A program made the position numbers and the translations under genes. This document shows, in pieces, positions 53,885 to 63,388 of a stretch of 64,000 nt of DNA (the stretch's first letter is position 1; each line of letters opens with the position of its first letter). The stretch spans positions 133,501-197,500 of the forward strand of contig NZ_CP047050.1 in NCBI RefSeq assembly GCF_009799805.1, in the 5' to 3' direction. Below the pieces are notes generated by a model. The model saw only the letters and a list, made by a program, of their open reading frames with translations. It was not told where the DNA came from and ran no database searches. The DNA is from Myroides phaeus. Its GTDB lineage: Bacteria > Bacteroidota > Bacteroidia > Flavobacteriales > Flavobacteriaceae.

Positions 53885-54872
53885 TGGCACTATTGTGTCT
53901 TTTGTTTTTCAAAACGTTCTCAATAGTCCATTTTATCTGATGTTCAAAAGGGTCTTTTCTAAAAGGACATTCTTGTTTTGAACATATCTTACATGAAAAG
54001 GTTTTACAATCATCCATATGTACAAATAGTTCTAAGTCTTCTCCAAACTTATCGATGATTTCTTTTTCTAAGATCTCAACTTCTTTATGTCCTTCTACAA
54101 TGTTGAAATACCAAGGCACTGTCATATGACAGTCAAAATGAAGTACCGTACCGTATTTTATAATTCTAAGATTGTGTAAGTCAATCCAGTTTTCACGTCT
54201 ATGTTCTTGTAGATAATCAACAACTTCATTCAATAAGATTTCGTCTGTTTCATCCATAATACCAGATATCGCACCACGAACAATTTTATATCCTGTAACC
54301 ATAATTATTACAGCAAATAACAAAGCAACTCCTCCATCTAACCAATGATACCCTGTGAAATACAATAAGACTAATCCGATGATAATACCAATGGTTGAAT
54401 ATGTATCTGACTGTAAATGCTTACCACTTGCAATTAAGGCTAAAGATTTGTTCTTTTCTCCTTTTTTTACTGCATACCATCCTAAAACATAATTGATTAT
54501 AGCGGTAATACCTACTAAGTAAATTCCGTAATCTAATTTACCTATTGGCTGTGGATTCATCAAATTACGAACCGCCTCTACTATAATAATAATACCGGCA
54601 AGCATAATCATCCCTCCTTCTAAGGTAGCAGAAATAAACTCTACTTTCCCATGTCCGTAAGGGTGATTTCTATCCCGCGGTAACGACGATAAATAAAGGC
54701 TGTATAGTCCTACAAATCCACTTACTACGTTGATAACACTTTCTAAAGCATCTGTCAAAATAGCTACGGAGTTAGTTAAATACCACGCTAATACTTTAAT
54801 TAAGAAAAGTAAAACTCCAACGGTTGCTACAATCTTTTGAAATTGATAATTCTCTTTTGCCTTTGTATTCAT
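53868..54872 (-). CDS. cation diffusion facilitator (CDF) metal exporter
   Basis: 334 residues. Six membrane helices in the first 210; the metal site is in ILTDALESVINV (helix 2) and GKHLQSDTYST (HxxxD, helix 5), with the loop motif NHPYGHGKVEF between. The C-terminal cytoplasmic domain ends with four Cys in 15 residues (CKTFSCKICSKQEC). CDF proteins export zinc, iron or manganese by proton antiport. The Cys tail may sense or bind metal. It reads just downstream of the pseudouridine synthase gene (10 bp gap). Confidence 0.9.
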   Translation of the reverse strand: MNTKAKENYQFQKIVATVGVLLFLIKVLAWYLTNSVAILTDALESVINVVSGFVGLYSLYLSSLPRDRNHPYGHGKVEFISATLEGGMIMLAGIIIIVEAVRNLMNPQPIGKLDYGIYLVGITAIINYVLGWYAVKKGEKNKSLALIASGKHLQSDTYSTIGIIIGLVLLYFTGYHWLDGGVALLFAVIIMVTGYKIVRGAISGIMDETDEILLNEVVDYLQEHRRENWIDLHNLRIIKYGTVLHFDCHMTVPWYFNIVEGHKEVEILEKEIIDKFGEDLELFVHMDDCKTFSCKICSKQECPFRKDPFEHQIKWTIENVLKNKRHNSATTDLK

Positions 54873-54882
54873 ATCAATAATC

Positions 54883-55452
54883 TTATAGTTGTTCGATTTC
54901 TATTACTTCACCAACTTCCATACCTTTTAACGAAACATCGCCTATGCGAACACGTACTAAGCGCAAGGTAGCAAATCCAACAGCGGCAGTCATTTTACGA
55001 ACTTGTCTAAACTTACCTTCCTTTAAAACAAGTCTTACCCAACTCGTTGGTCCGTGTCTTTCATCTCTAATTCGTCTTCCTACACCAATCCAATCTGGTA
55101 AAACAGGTAGTTTTTCAACTTCACAAGGTTTTGTCATATACTTCTCACCCTTCACACCTATCAAAACTCCTTGGCGCATTTGTTCAACTGCCTCGTCTGT
55201 AACTAAGCCATCAACTTGAGCATAGTATTCCTTTTCATAATGAGCACTTCTAACACGCTCACTCGCCATTCCGTCTGTTGTCAAAAACAACAACCCCTCT
55301 GAAGTTTCATCTAATCGACCGATAGCCATTGTCCCTTCAGGAAAATCATATAACTCTCCTAATTTGTGCTTCGTTCTTTTCTTTTCGTAGATAAATTGGC
55401 TGATGTAACCGTGCGGTTTGTATAACAAAAAATGTCTGTGGTTTTGCTCCAT
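54883..55452 (-). CDS. rRNA pseudouridine synthase, RluE-type
   Basis: 189 residues. It lacks an N-terminal S4 domain and begins RHFLLYKPHGYISQF; the catalytic Asp lies in AIGRLDETSEGLLFLT near residue 47, and KEGKFRQVRKMTAAVGF near 155 closes the active site. RluE converts U2457 of 23S rRNA to pseudouridine in E. coli; the same target is likely but unproven. Ten bp upstream of the CDF gene. Confidence 0.88.
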   Translation of the reverse strand: MEQNHRHFLLYKPHGYISQFIYEKKRTKHKLGELYDFPEGTMAIGRLDETSEGLLFLTTDGMASERVRSAHYEKEYYAQVDGLVTDEAVEQMRQGVLIGVKGEKYMTKPCEVEKLPVLPDWIGVGRRIRDERHGPTSWVRLVLKEGKFRQVRKMTAAVGFATLRLVRVRIGDVSLKGMEVGEVIEIEQL

Positions 55453-55569
55453 TTTTACTTGTGGTATGTCGTTTGAGTAACAAGGCGCAAAGGTATATAT
55501 TAATCAAGCGCCTATTATTAGGATTCTATTATAATTTATTGGTAAAACTTTGACTAATATTTCTACTGA

Positions 55570-56397
55570 TTACTTACTTGACAGATTTATATCAAAAAAA
55601 CTATCAATTGCCTCTACGTATCTTTGCCCGTGATATTCGTTTGATAAAGCTTGAAACCCTTGCAAATGTGTCCCTTTAAAAAACACTAATTCATTTTTAG
55701 CATTTAAATACTTAGCTCTTTTACTTTCATCTGGCGTTGTTAATCCATCACGATCTCCTGCAAACAAAAGCATTGGCACAGATAATCTACTCAAAGCTTT
55801 TTCATAATCGGTTGCACTTGGTGGTAATTTATAATCTTGTTGCAAATGACTTTTAACCTTTTCAATAATTAATGTTGGACTTGAAACAAAACCTTCTACA
55901 ACCATATAATCGAATTTATCTTGACTATATAATAAAGTAGCAGGAATACTTCCCATTGATAAAGCCCAAACGCCAACGGGTTGTTTAAAACGAGTTTTAG
56001 AATAATCTACTACTGCTTTTAAATCAGTAACAAATTCGTCATAATATAGCATTGTGGTCTCCATTTCAAAAGCTTGACTTTCTCCATAACCACGATAATC
56101 AAACATCACAATGGTATAACCTTGTTTTACCATTTCTAATACTTGACGAACATAGTATGACATATTTCCACTGTCTCCATAAGCTAATACAAACACCCTA
56201 TGTTTATCAACTTCTTTAGCCGGCATACAAATCCAACTCTTTAAACTAAAATTATCTTCTGTTGTAATTTCTACAGCCTCAAAAGATATATTGGAAATTG
56301 AATTTAAAGGATGATCTACATATTCTTTGATTGGCTCTACAGCTCTCGTTATTGTTGTAGCCAATAAAAAAAACAGAATAAAATACTTTTTAAACAT
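55570..56397 (-). CDS. secreted alpha/beta hydrolase
   Basis: 275 residues from the ATG at 56395-56397, which begins a signal peptide (MFKKYFILFFLLATTITRA); an earlier in-frame ATG adds 8 residues before it. The hydrolase fold has VLAYGDSGNMSYYVRQV, nucleophile elbow ALSMGSIPATL near residue 146, Asp in FAGDRDGLTTP near 220 and His in GTHLQGFQ near 252. Periplasmic. Substrate unknown. Confidence 0.8.
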   Translation of the reverse strand: MFKKYFILFFLLATTITRAVEPIKEYVDHPLNSISNISFEAVEITTEDNFSLKSWICMPAKEVDKHRVFVLAYGDSGNMSYYVRQVLEMVKQGYTIVMFDYRGYGESQAFEMETTMLYYDEFVTDLKAVVDYSKTRFKQPVGVWALSMGSIPATLLYSQDKFDYMVVEGFVSSPTLIIEKVKSHLQQDYKLPPSATDYEKALSRLSVPMLLFAGDRDGLTTPDESKRAKYLNAKNELVFFKGTHLQGFQALSNEYHGQRYVEAIDSFFDINLSSK

Positions 56398-56568
56398 CTC
56401 GTTTGATTTGATGAGAATCAAATATACAACAATTCAATAGTTCTCATTAAATCACATCTTCATATTAGATGCTCTTTGAAAAGTTAAATTATAATTAAGA
56501 TTAGCTATCTATCACATTAAACAATAAATATCATTGCTTAATTGTACTGCTATAACACTTTAAATCCT

Positions 56569-56576
56569 TACTTTTG
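56569..56576 (+). promoter_or_regulatory. -7 element TACTTTTG of pepT
   Basis: TAnnTTTG match with a TTG at 56542-56544, 27 bp upstream (-33 spacing). That TTG is in frame with pepT but is the -33 box, so the ATG at 56599 is the start. Confidence 0.7.
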
Positions 56577-56598
56577 TTACTATAAAAACTTATACATT

Positions 56599-57843
56599 AT
56601 GCAACATATCATTGATCGTTTCATCAGTTATGTAACTGTTGATACAGAATCTGATCCTTCTTCAAACTCTTGCCCGAGTACTGAAAAACAATGGGATTTA
56701 GCTAATAAATTAGTTGAAGAATTAAAACAAATCGGTCTTGAAGATGTAACTATAGATGAGAATGCTTATATCATGGCTACATTACCAAGTAATGTAGAAC
56801 ACGAAGTTCCTACTATCGGTTTTGTTTCTCACTTTGATACATCTCCTGATTTCTCTGGAGCTAACATAAAACCACAAATTGTAGAGAATTATGATGGTAA
56901 AGATATCGTGTTAAACAAAGAACAAAATATCATTCTATCTCCTTCTTACTTTAAAGATCTTTTACAATATAAAGGACAAACTTTAATCACAACTGACGGT
57001 ACTACACTTTTAGGTGCTGATGATAAAGCAGGTATTACTGAAATTGTTTCTGCAATGGAATACTTAATTCAACATCCAGAAATCAAACACGGTAGAATTC
57101 GTATTGGATTTACACCTGATGAAGAAATTGGTAGAGGAGCACATTTATTTGACGTTAAGAAGTTTGACGCTGAATGGGCTTATACAATGGATGGTAGCCA
57201 AATTGGTGAGTTAGAATACGAAAACTTCAACGCTGGTTATGCTAAATTAACTTTCGCTGGTAAAAGTGTTCACCCTGGTTATGCAAAAGGAAAAATGATT
57301 AACTCTATTCTTTTAGCTAACAAATTCATCTCTCAATTACCTAAAGATGAAGTTCCTCAAAAAACAACTGGTTATGAAGGTTTCTTCCACGTACACCACG
57401 TAACTGGTAGTATTGAAGAGTCTGTGGTTGAATTAATCATTAGAGATCACAACCTTAAAAAATACGAGAAACGCAAAAAGCAAATTGCTAAGTTAGCTAA
57501 AAAGTTCAACAAAAAATATAACAAGAAATTTGGTGGAGATATCGTAAACTGTGAAATCGGTGACCAATATTTCAATATGCGTGAAAAAGTTGAACCTGTA
57601 ATGCATATCGTTGATATTGCTGAACAAGCAATGAAAGAATTAGATATTAAACCTCTTATCAAAGCTATTCGCGGTGGTACTGATGGTTCTCAACTTTCTT
57701 ACATGGGATTACCTTGTCCTAATATCTTTGCTGGTGGTCATAACTTCCACGGGAAATACGAATATGTTCCTGTAGAAAGTATGGTTAAGGCTACTCAAGT
57801 TATTGTTAAGATAGCTGAATTAACTGCTCAAAAAGGAAAATAA
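56599..57843 (+). CDS. pepT: tripeptide aminopeptidase (peptidase T)
   Basis: 414 residues from the ATG at 56599 ([20 protein letters not shown]). M20-family zinc peptidase: [12 protein letters not shown] near residue 77 (metal His and catalytic Asp), [10 protein letters not shown] near 140 (bridging Asp), [11 protein letters not shown] near 173 (catalytic Glu), the dimerisation domain with [11 protein letters not shown], and [15 protein letters not shown] near 365. It removes the N-terminal residue of tripeptides in the cytoplasm. Monocistronic. Confidence 0.94.
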   Translation: MQHIIDRFISYVTVDTESDPSSNSCPSTEKQWDLANKLVEELKQIGLEDVTIDENAYIMATLPSNVEHEVPTIGFVSHFDTSPDFSGANIKPQIVENYDGKDIVLNKEQNIILSPSYFKDLLQYKGQTLITTDGTTLLGADDKAGITEIVSAMEYLIQHPEIKHGRIRIGFTPDEEIGRGAHLFDVKKFDAEWAYTMDGSQIGELEYENFNAGYAKLTFAGKSVHPGYAKGKMINSILLANKFISQLPKDEVPQKTTGYEGFFHVHHVTGSIEESVVELIIRDHNLKKYEKRKKQIAKLAKKFNKKYNKKFGGDIVNCEIGDQYFNMREKVEPVMHIVDIAEQAMKELDIKPLIKAIRGGTDGSQLSYMGLPCPNIFAGGHNFHGKYEYVPVESMVKATQVIVKIAELTAQKGK

Positions 57844-57860
57844 TCTTATTTTGAATATAC

Positions 57861-57892
57861 AAAAAAAGCTACCCTAATGGGTAGCTTTTTTT
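57861..57892 (+). terminator. terminator after pepT
   Basis: AAAAAAAGCTACCC and GGGTAGCTTTTTTT around a short loop, 17 bp after the stop codon. Confidence 0.88.
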
Positions 57893-57912
57893 ATTTACTA
57901 AAACTCTATTCA

Positions 57913-58140
57913 TTATTTTTTAAACACAGGCAGCGAATCATTTGCATGCAATGTAAAATAAACTGCTGGTGTTATAAGTGGCAATAAAAACATCATAAGT
58001 AACCATACTCTTGATTCTCTTCCAACTATGCGTATATTCATAATTAAATGAATTAATCCATAGCCCCAATAAATAGCTAATAATAATAGTCCAATTACAA
58101 TTACTGAACATTCTGTTATTCCGATAGTCGCTATCTTCAT
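57913..58140 (-). CDS. small membrane protein, PLDc_N-like
   Basis: 75 residues with two hydrophobic helices (about 11-36 and 45-65). The layout, ending RVWLLMMFLLPLITPAVYF, matches the phospholipase-D N-terminal membrane domain (PLDc_N, PF13396), which occurs alone in many bacteria. No catalytic part is present. Function unknown. It has no close partner; a terminator separates it from the TelA gene. Confidence 0.65.
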   Translation of the reverse strand: MKIATIGITECSVIVIGLLLLAIYWGYGLIHLIMNIRIVGRESRVWLLMMFLLPLITPAVYFTLHANDSLPVFKK

Positions 58141-58218
58141 TCCTCAAGATTTATATAAAATATCATTCGTTAATTAATTAACGATAAATTACTTTACAAA
58201 AATCAAACCACAGTAAAC

Positions 58219-58249
58219 AAAAAAAGGTTAGCATTGCTGCTAACCTTAA
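58219..58249 (-). terminator. terminator after the TelA gene
   Basis: AAAAAGGTTAGCA and TGCTAACCTTAAATTT, 22 bp beyond the stop codon. Confidence 0.82.
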
Positions 58250-58271
58250 ATTTATCCTATTTACTTTTAAG

Positions 58272-59360
58272 TTACTTTACTGAATTATTGTTACTTAGCA
58301 AATGTTTCTTTAGATCGTTTTCAGAATCTTTTAACTCAATTTCAACAGCACGTCTTTTCTCACGTCCTTCTGCTTGAATACGAACAATCTCATCAATTGT
58401 AGTAATAATATCTGAATTAACTTTACGAATCGTTTCTATATCTACTATTCCACGTTCTGTTTCTTTTGCAATCTTGATAGTTGAATCTTTAAGCATTTCA
58501 CTATTCTTAGTCAATAACTGATTCGTAGCATCATTCACTGCTTGTTGCGCTCCTAATGCTTGTTGAGAACGAGCTAAGCCTAATGTTAATACCATTTGAT
58601 TTTTCCATAATGGCAATGTATTTACAATACTTGATTGTAATTTTTCCATCAACATCAAACTATTATTTTGTACCATTCTGATTTGAGGTGATGATTGTAA
58701 AATAACCATTCTCGTTAATTTTAAATCGTGAACCTTTCTTTCAAAGCGAACAACTTGTTGTTCGAAATCTTTAAATGCTTGTATTTTACCTGGGTCATTA
58801 GCCTCTTCTGCTTCAGCTTTTAATCTTGGTAATTCGATTGTATTTAGCTCGTGTAACTTTTCATCTCCTGCAGCTATATATAGTGACAATTCTTTAAAGT
58901 AATTCTTGTTCTCATCAAATAGCTTATCAAACATTGCAACATCTTTCATCATTATCTTGTAATGACGCTCTAATTGCACTTCAACTGCATTAATATTATC
59001 TTCTACTTTAGAATACTGCGTTTGTAATCTTGCTATTTTCTTTTTCAATGTGTCAAAGAATGGAAATAGACTCTTTTTATTTGCAATCCCCTCAAATGAC
59101 TTAACGTCTTCTTTTAAACCAACAAGGATATCTGTAGTTTCACCTAAATCCTTTGTCTGAACTTGTTTCAATATTTCGGTAGCAAATGCACTTGCTTTTA
59201 ACTGACTTGCCGCACCATATTGAATAACTTGAGTTGTATTTGACAAATCAATAGTTCCTTTATATGATTCAATTTGCTTTAATTCTTGTGGACTAAAATC
59301 CACTGAAACCTCAGGAGCTAATGCTCTTTCATCTCTTAATTGTTGAATATCCTTTTCCAT
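58272..59360 (-). CDS. TelA-family protein (toxic anion resistance)
   Basis: 362 residues, mostly helical and coiled-coil, without a membrane segment. The TelA/KlaA family pattern is seen in YGAASQLKASAFATEILKQV near residue 50, FFDTLKKKIARLQTQY near 100, LQSSPQIRMVQNNSLMLMEK near 235 and LGLARSQQALGAQQAVND near 278. TelA was named for tellurite resistance in plasmids, but the chromosomal forms have unclear roles. It is the third gene of a minus-strand unit behind two XpaC-like genes (11 bp from the nearer one), a pairing known from other bacteria. Confidence 0.88.
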   Translation of the reverse strand: MEKDIQQLRDERALAPEVSVDFSPQELKQIESYKGTIDLSNTTQVIQYGAASQLKASAFATEILKQVQTKDLGETTDILVGLKEDVKSFEGIANKKSLFPFFDTLKKKIARLQTQYSKVEDNINAVEVQLERHYKIMMKDVAMFDKLFDENKNYFKELSLYIAAGDEKLHELNTIELPRLKAEAEEANDPGKIQAFKDFEQQVVRFERKVHDLKLTRMVILQSSPQIRMVQNNSLMLMEKLQSSIVNTLPLWKNQMVLTLGLARSQQALGAQQAVNDATNQLLTKNSEMLKDSTIKIAKETERGIVDIETIRKVNSDIITTIDEIVRIQAEGREKRRAVEIELKDSENDLKKHLLSNNNSVK

Positions 59361-59371
59361 ATTTCTTTTTT

Positions 59372-60130
59372 TTATAATAGTCCTCTATTTTTTAAATCTT
59401 GTACATACACTTCTGACTCTGATTCCACTTCAATATTTTGAAATTTCATCTGATTCATCAATTCGTTTTCGAATGCTTTAGTAGCTTGAGCTATCGTAGA
59501 TCGAAGCTTTAATTCGGCTTGCTTTACAGTATCATTATCTAATTTAGATAATTCCAATTGATGGTATTGTTGTAATATATTTTCTATTGAATAAGCGTGA
59601 CGTTCCAAAAACAAATTACTGATGTTCTTATTGTTTTTAGTAATTGATTTAGTCATTGAAATCATTAAAGCAATATTTCCTTTTACTTCATCACTTGTAA
59701 GCACATTTTTCCAACGTTCTAAACTAATAACAAAATCACTAACAGACAACACTTCCGATATGCGTTTACGACGCATAAATTCAACATAATCGTATTCTAC
59801 ACCCCATCTCACATTAATAATAGAACGTAAATCAACGCGCTGTAAAAAACTCTTATAGTGCATTCCTACAACAACAGCCCCACTTAACATAATCAAAAAT
59901 GAAATAATCTTAACCCAAAATAGTTCTCCAAAAGTGATATACATAAAATAAACACTTGCGTATAATGCACTCCAAACTAATCCTCCGTATATCAGATTAC
60001 GAATACGTCCAATAATTGCCATGTAGAACATAGCAACCGGCGGAAGAATAAATGGAAAAGCTATAGCCAAAATACTTAACCAACCAGTCTTAAATTCCCA
60101 ATTCTTTGATTTCTCTGTAAATACTCCCAT
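59372..60130 (-). CDS. XpaC-like membrane protein, second copy
   Basis: 252 residues. Opens MGVFTEKSKNWEFKTGW; three hydrophobic helices (about 17-40, 45-66, 70-90), then a helical cytoplasmic part ending FENELMNQMKFQNIEVE and a final DLKNRGLL. The C-terminal half is clearly paralogous to the gene upstream (LFLERHAYSIENILQQY versus LFFERHASTIENALQQY). It resembles the 5-bromo-4-chloroindolyl phosphate hydrolysis family (PF10112), which normally pairs with TelA. It overlaps the first copy by one base (TAATG). Confidence 0.75.
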   Translation of the reverse strand: MGVFTEKSKNWEFKTGWLSILAIAFPFILPPVAMFYMAIIGRIRNLIYGGLVWSALYASVYFMYITFGELFWVKIISFLIMLSGAVVVGMHYKSFLQRVDLRSIINVRWGVEYDYVEFMRRKRISEVLSVSDFVISLERWKNVLTSDEVKGNIALMISMTKSITKNNKNISNLFLERHAYSIENILQQYHQLELSKLDNDTVKQAELKLRSTIAQATKAFENELMNQMKFQNIEVESESEVYVQDLKNRGLL

Positions 60131-60921
60131 TATAACAATCCTCTTCCTTTTAATATAGATAAATATACTTCTGCTTCAGCATCTACCTCTAATATTTGCA
60201 TTTCAAACATTTTTGATAATTCATTTTCAAAAGCTAACCGAGCTGAACTAATCAATTGTGCCAACTTCTCCTTTGCTACTTTAACTTCTGTATTTTGCAA
60301 ATAATCTTTATCAAGTGTTATATATTGTTGTAAAGCATTTTCAATTGTTGATGCATGTCTTTCAAAAAACAAATCACTCTTGGATGGATCTGTTTCAACA
60401 ATAACATTTACTAAACGTACTAATTCGTCTATATCATCTTGCATAGCACTATTAGCTATATTCTTTTTAAGATTCGTAAGGTTGTTTATAAATAAATCTT
60501 TACGTGATATATTCTCTTCTACATTTACAAGTTGAGTCATTATTGAAAAATAACTATACACTTTATCCTTCTCTAAATTGATATAGTCTTTTAAATCTAA
60601 GCGTTGCAAATACTCTCCTAAATACAAAGACATATAAGCTACATAAATATAGAAACTGATAAAGTTTAATGTAAGAATAGTCATAAATCCTTGATCTGCC
60701 ATATAAGCAAATAAAGAAATGATCAAAAACAATAAGTAGATTAATGAAATAAATAACGTGGTTTTAGTCCACTTACTTACTTTAACGATAGCTCCAAATA
60801 CAGCTACAGCAATTGGTGTGAGTAAACCTAAGCTTAAAAAACTCACTCCTCCCACAACTCCTAATAAAACTAATGAGTTCTTAAACTCCCAACTTTTACT
60901 GCGATTAGTAAACCAACCCAT
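60130..60921 (-). CDS. XpaC-like membrane protein, first copy
   Basis: 263 residues. Opens MGWFTNRSKSWEFKNS, three or four hydrophobic helices in the first 105 residues, then a helical region with LFFERHASTIENALQQYI and a closing VYLSILKGRGLL. Same fold as the following gene, with which it is coupled; the shared FENEL, VYxxxLKxRGLL and WEFK blocks show a tandem duplication. Despite the family name, no enzyme activity is supported by visible motifs. Confidence 0.75.
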   Translation of the reverse strand: MGWFTNRSKSWEFKNSLVLLGVVGGVSFLSLGLLTPIAVAVFGAIVKVSKWTKTTLFISLIYLLFLIISLFAYMADQGFMTILTLNFISFYIYVAYMSLYLGEYLQRLDLKDYINLEKDKVYSYFSIMTQLVNVEENISRKDLFINNLTNLKKNIANSAMQDDIDELVRLVNVIVETDPSKSDLFFERHASTIENALQQYITLDKDYLQNTEVKVAKEKLAQLISSARLAFENELSKMFEMQILEVDAEAEVYLSILKGRGLL

Positions 60922-61320
60922 TTGTAAACATTTAATTTTGTACTAAAGATATTAAAAAGCAAAGTAGATTCATATAAATCTTATCATATACTTCACACTA
61001 TTTGCTATGATTGCTACAGCTTCATTTACAATTATCCTATAGGCACACCAAAAAAACATGGAGCAGTTATAAACATCATACAAAATAAAAATAATAGTAA
61101 AACATCTCCAATAGTAAAAGGAAGTATAGAAGACCACAGCTAATAACACAATAACTTATAAAGGCATCGTTTAAACTTAGTAAAATCATTTGCTATAGAT
61201 TAAAACACACTTCATATACACATTATAACGGATAGGCCAATAACAAGACACAAAGTATATAGAACATATATATACTATATAGTGGTCCACTTATTAAATT
61301 ACGCAATAACAAAAATCCAT
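60922..61320. other. gene-free stretch between the XpaC operon and rpsA
   Basis: No credible coding frame. The minus strand has TATCTTTA at 60944-60951, one base off the TAnnTTTG consensus, as a possible XpaC promoter. An AT-rich inverted repeat (AGTATAT/ATATACT) lies near 61255-61280. Nothing else recognised. Confidence 0.5.
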
Positions 61321-61350
61321 AAAAAAAGCCCCAACAAATGTTGGGGCTTA
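61321..61350 (-). terminator. terminator after rpsA
   Basis: AAGCCCCAACA and TGTTGGGGCTT with a 2-base loop, 25 bp beyond the stop codon. Confidence 0.9.
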
Positions 61351-61374
61351 AGAAATATTATAAAAGATTAGGAA

Positions 61375-63129
61375 TTAGTTTCCTTTCTCCATTCTTTCTT
61401 TTAATTCAGCAAGAGCGTCGATATCTCCTAATGTAGTTTTCTCAGCAGAAGCAGAAGCTGTTTCAGCAGTTTTTACATTTTTCTCTTCTTCCTCACGGAA
61501 AATAGATGTATGAGAAGCTACAACTCTTTTGAATTCTTTGTTGAACTCAATAATTTTGAATTCAGCAGTTTCACCTTTTTTCAACTTTTTACCGTCTTCT
61601 TTTTCTAAGTGACGAGTTGGGATGAAAGCTACAACGTCATCTTCGAATACTACAGTAGCACCTTTGTCTACTAATTCAGAGATTTCACCTGTGTGAACAG
61701 TACCAACAGCGTAAGCTTGTTCGTATTTATCCCATGGGTTAGCTGTAGTTTGTTTGTGTCCTAAAGATAATTTACGACCTTCAACGTCTAATTCTAATAC
61801 AACAACTTCTAATTTGTCTCCAACGTTTACAAATTCAGATGGGTGTTTGATTTTCTTAGTCCAAGATAAGTCAGAGATGTAAATTAATCCATCAATTCCT
61901 TCTTCTAATTCTACGAAAACACCAAAGTTTGTAAAGTTACGAACGATACCAGTGTGTTTAGAACCTACAGGGTATTTAGAAGTGATATCAGTCCAAGGAT
62001 CTTGAGATAATTGTTTGATACCTAAAGACATTTTTCTTTCTTCTCTATCAAGAGTTAAGATAACTGCCTCTACTTCGTCTCCAACTTTTACGAAATCTTG
62101 AGCTGATCTTAAGTGAGTAGACCAAGACATTTCAGAAACGTGGATTAAACCTTCAACTCCTTCAGCAACTTCGATGAAAGCACCGTAGTCAGCTAAAACA
62201 ACTACTTTACCTTTAACTTTATCTCCTACGTTTAAGTTAGAATCTAAAGCATCCCATGGATGAGCGAAAAGTTGTTTTAAACCTAATTGAATTCTTGTTT
62301 TCTCGTCATCAAAGTCTAAGATTACAACATTCAATTTTTGGTCTAATTCTAATACTTCACTTGGGTGGTTGATTCTTGACCAAGATAAGTCAGTAATGTG
62401 GATTAATCCGTCAACACCTCCTAAGTCAATGAATACACCGTAAGAAGTAATGTTTTTAACAACACCTTCTAACACTTGACCTTTTTGTAATTGACCGATA
62501 ATCTCTTTTTTCTGGATTTCGATATCAGCTTCAATAAGAGCTTTGTGAGAAACAACAACGTTTTTGAATTCGTGGTTAATTTTAACTACTTTGAATTCCA
62601 TTGTTTTGTTCACGTATTGATCGTAATCACGGATTGGTTTAACGTCAATTTGAGAACCTGGTAAGAATGCTTCGATTCCGAATACGTCAACGATCATACC
62701 ACCTTTAGTTCTACATTTTACGAAACCATTAACGATTTCTCCTGTCTCATGAGCAGCAATAACTCTATCCCAAGCTTTGATAGTACGAGCTTTTCTGTGA
62801 GATAAAACTAATTGTCCGTATTTATCTTCTCTAACGTCGATTAATACTTCAACTTTATCACCAACTTTTAAGTTTGGATTGTAACGGAATTCGTTTAATG
62901 AAATAACACCTTCAGATTTAGCGTTGATATCAACAATCGCATCTCTGTCAGTAATTCTAACAACAACTCCTTCTACAACTTCTTCGTCATCTGTAGAGAT
63001 AAACGTTTTGTCTACTAAGCTTTCAAACTCTTTTAATTGGTTCTCATCAACAGCATCAATACCGTTTTCGTAGTTATCCCAGTTAAAGTCATTTAAAAAT
63101 TCCTCTTGTGTTTTAATGTTTTCAGACAT
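61375..63129 (-). CDS. rpsA: 30S ribosomal protein S1
   Basis: 584 residues, with consecutive S1 domains from about residue 55 to 545. Repeats are seen as GVFIDLGGVDGLIHITDLSW, GAFIEVAEGVEGLIHVSEMSW and GVFVELEEGIDGLIYISDLSW, each followed by a VGDKxEVVVL-type strand; the first two and the last are more diverged. S1 binds mRNA leaders and the 30S subunit, which matters in a group lacking Shine-Dalgarno sequences. The acidic start and Lys/Glu-rich end are lineage-like. Confidence 0.96.
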   Translation of the reverse strand: MSENIKTQEEFLNDFNWDNYENGIDAVDENQLKEFESLVDKTFISTDDEEVVEGVVVRITDRDAIVDINAKSEGVISLNEFRYNPNLKVGDKVEVLIDVREDKYGQLVLSHRKARTIKAWDRVIAAHETGEIVNGFVKCRTKGGMIVDVFGIEAFLPGSQIDVKPIRDYDQYVNKTMEFKVVKINHEFKNVVVSHKALIEADIEIQKKEIIGQLQKGQVLEGVVKNITSYGVFIDLGGVDGLIHITDLSWSRINHPSEVLELDQKLNVVILDFDDEKTRIQLGLKQLFAHPWDALDSNLNVGDKVKGKVVVLADYGAFIEVAEGVEGLIHVSEMSWSTHLRSAQDFVKVGDEVEAVILTLDREERKMSLGIKQLSQDPWTDITSKYPVGSKHTGIVRNFTNFGVFVELEEGIDGLIYISDLSWTKKIKHPSEFVNVGDKLEVVVLELDVEGRKLSLGHKQTTANPWDKYEQAYAVGTVHTGEISELVDKGATVVFEDDVVAFIPTRHLEKEDGKKLKKGETAEFKIIEFNKEFKRVVASHTSIFREEEEKNVKTAETASASAEKTTLGDIDALAELKERMEKGN

Positions 63130-63333
63130 ATCTGATAAAAATTTGTATTCTGTTTTTCTTATAAGTTTCTATAAATCAATTATTAAAAACAGAAGGGTTT
63201 AAATATTATTTTATAATTGCTAATAGGAAACCATGTTGATCTAAAAGCTGTGCAAAAGTAATACAATTAAATTACCTACCAAAACAATTACTCTATTTTT
63301 ACACTTCAAACAACTCAATATAAAAGCTTTAAA

Positions 63334-63370
63334 TAAAAAAAGCCTTTGGATAATCCAAAGGCTTTTTTTA
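63334..63370 (-). terminator. terminator after the right-edge EamA gene
   Basis: AAAAAAGCCTTTGGAT and ATCCAAAGGCTTTTTTT with a one-base centre, 19 bp beyond the stop codon. Confidence 0.88.
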
Positions 63371-63388
63371 TTTATTTAGCGAACATTA

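Noticed and set aside
56542..56598. TTG start of pepT giving 19 extra residues
   Set aside because: The TTG is the -33 box of the promoter and the -7 box follows it; family members begin at MQHIIDRF.
57938..58147. Alternative 69-residue frame over the small PLDc_N-like gene
   Set aside because: The frame 57913-58140 has two clean membrane helices and the family ending, while the alternative has no recognisable pattern.
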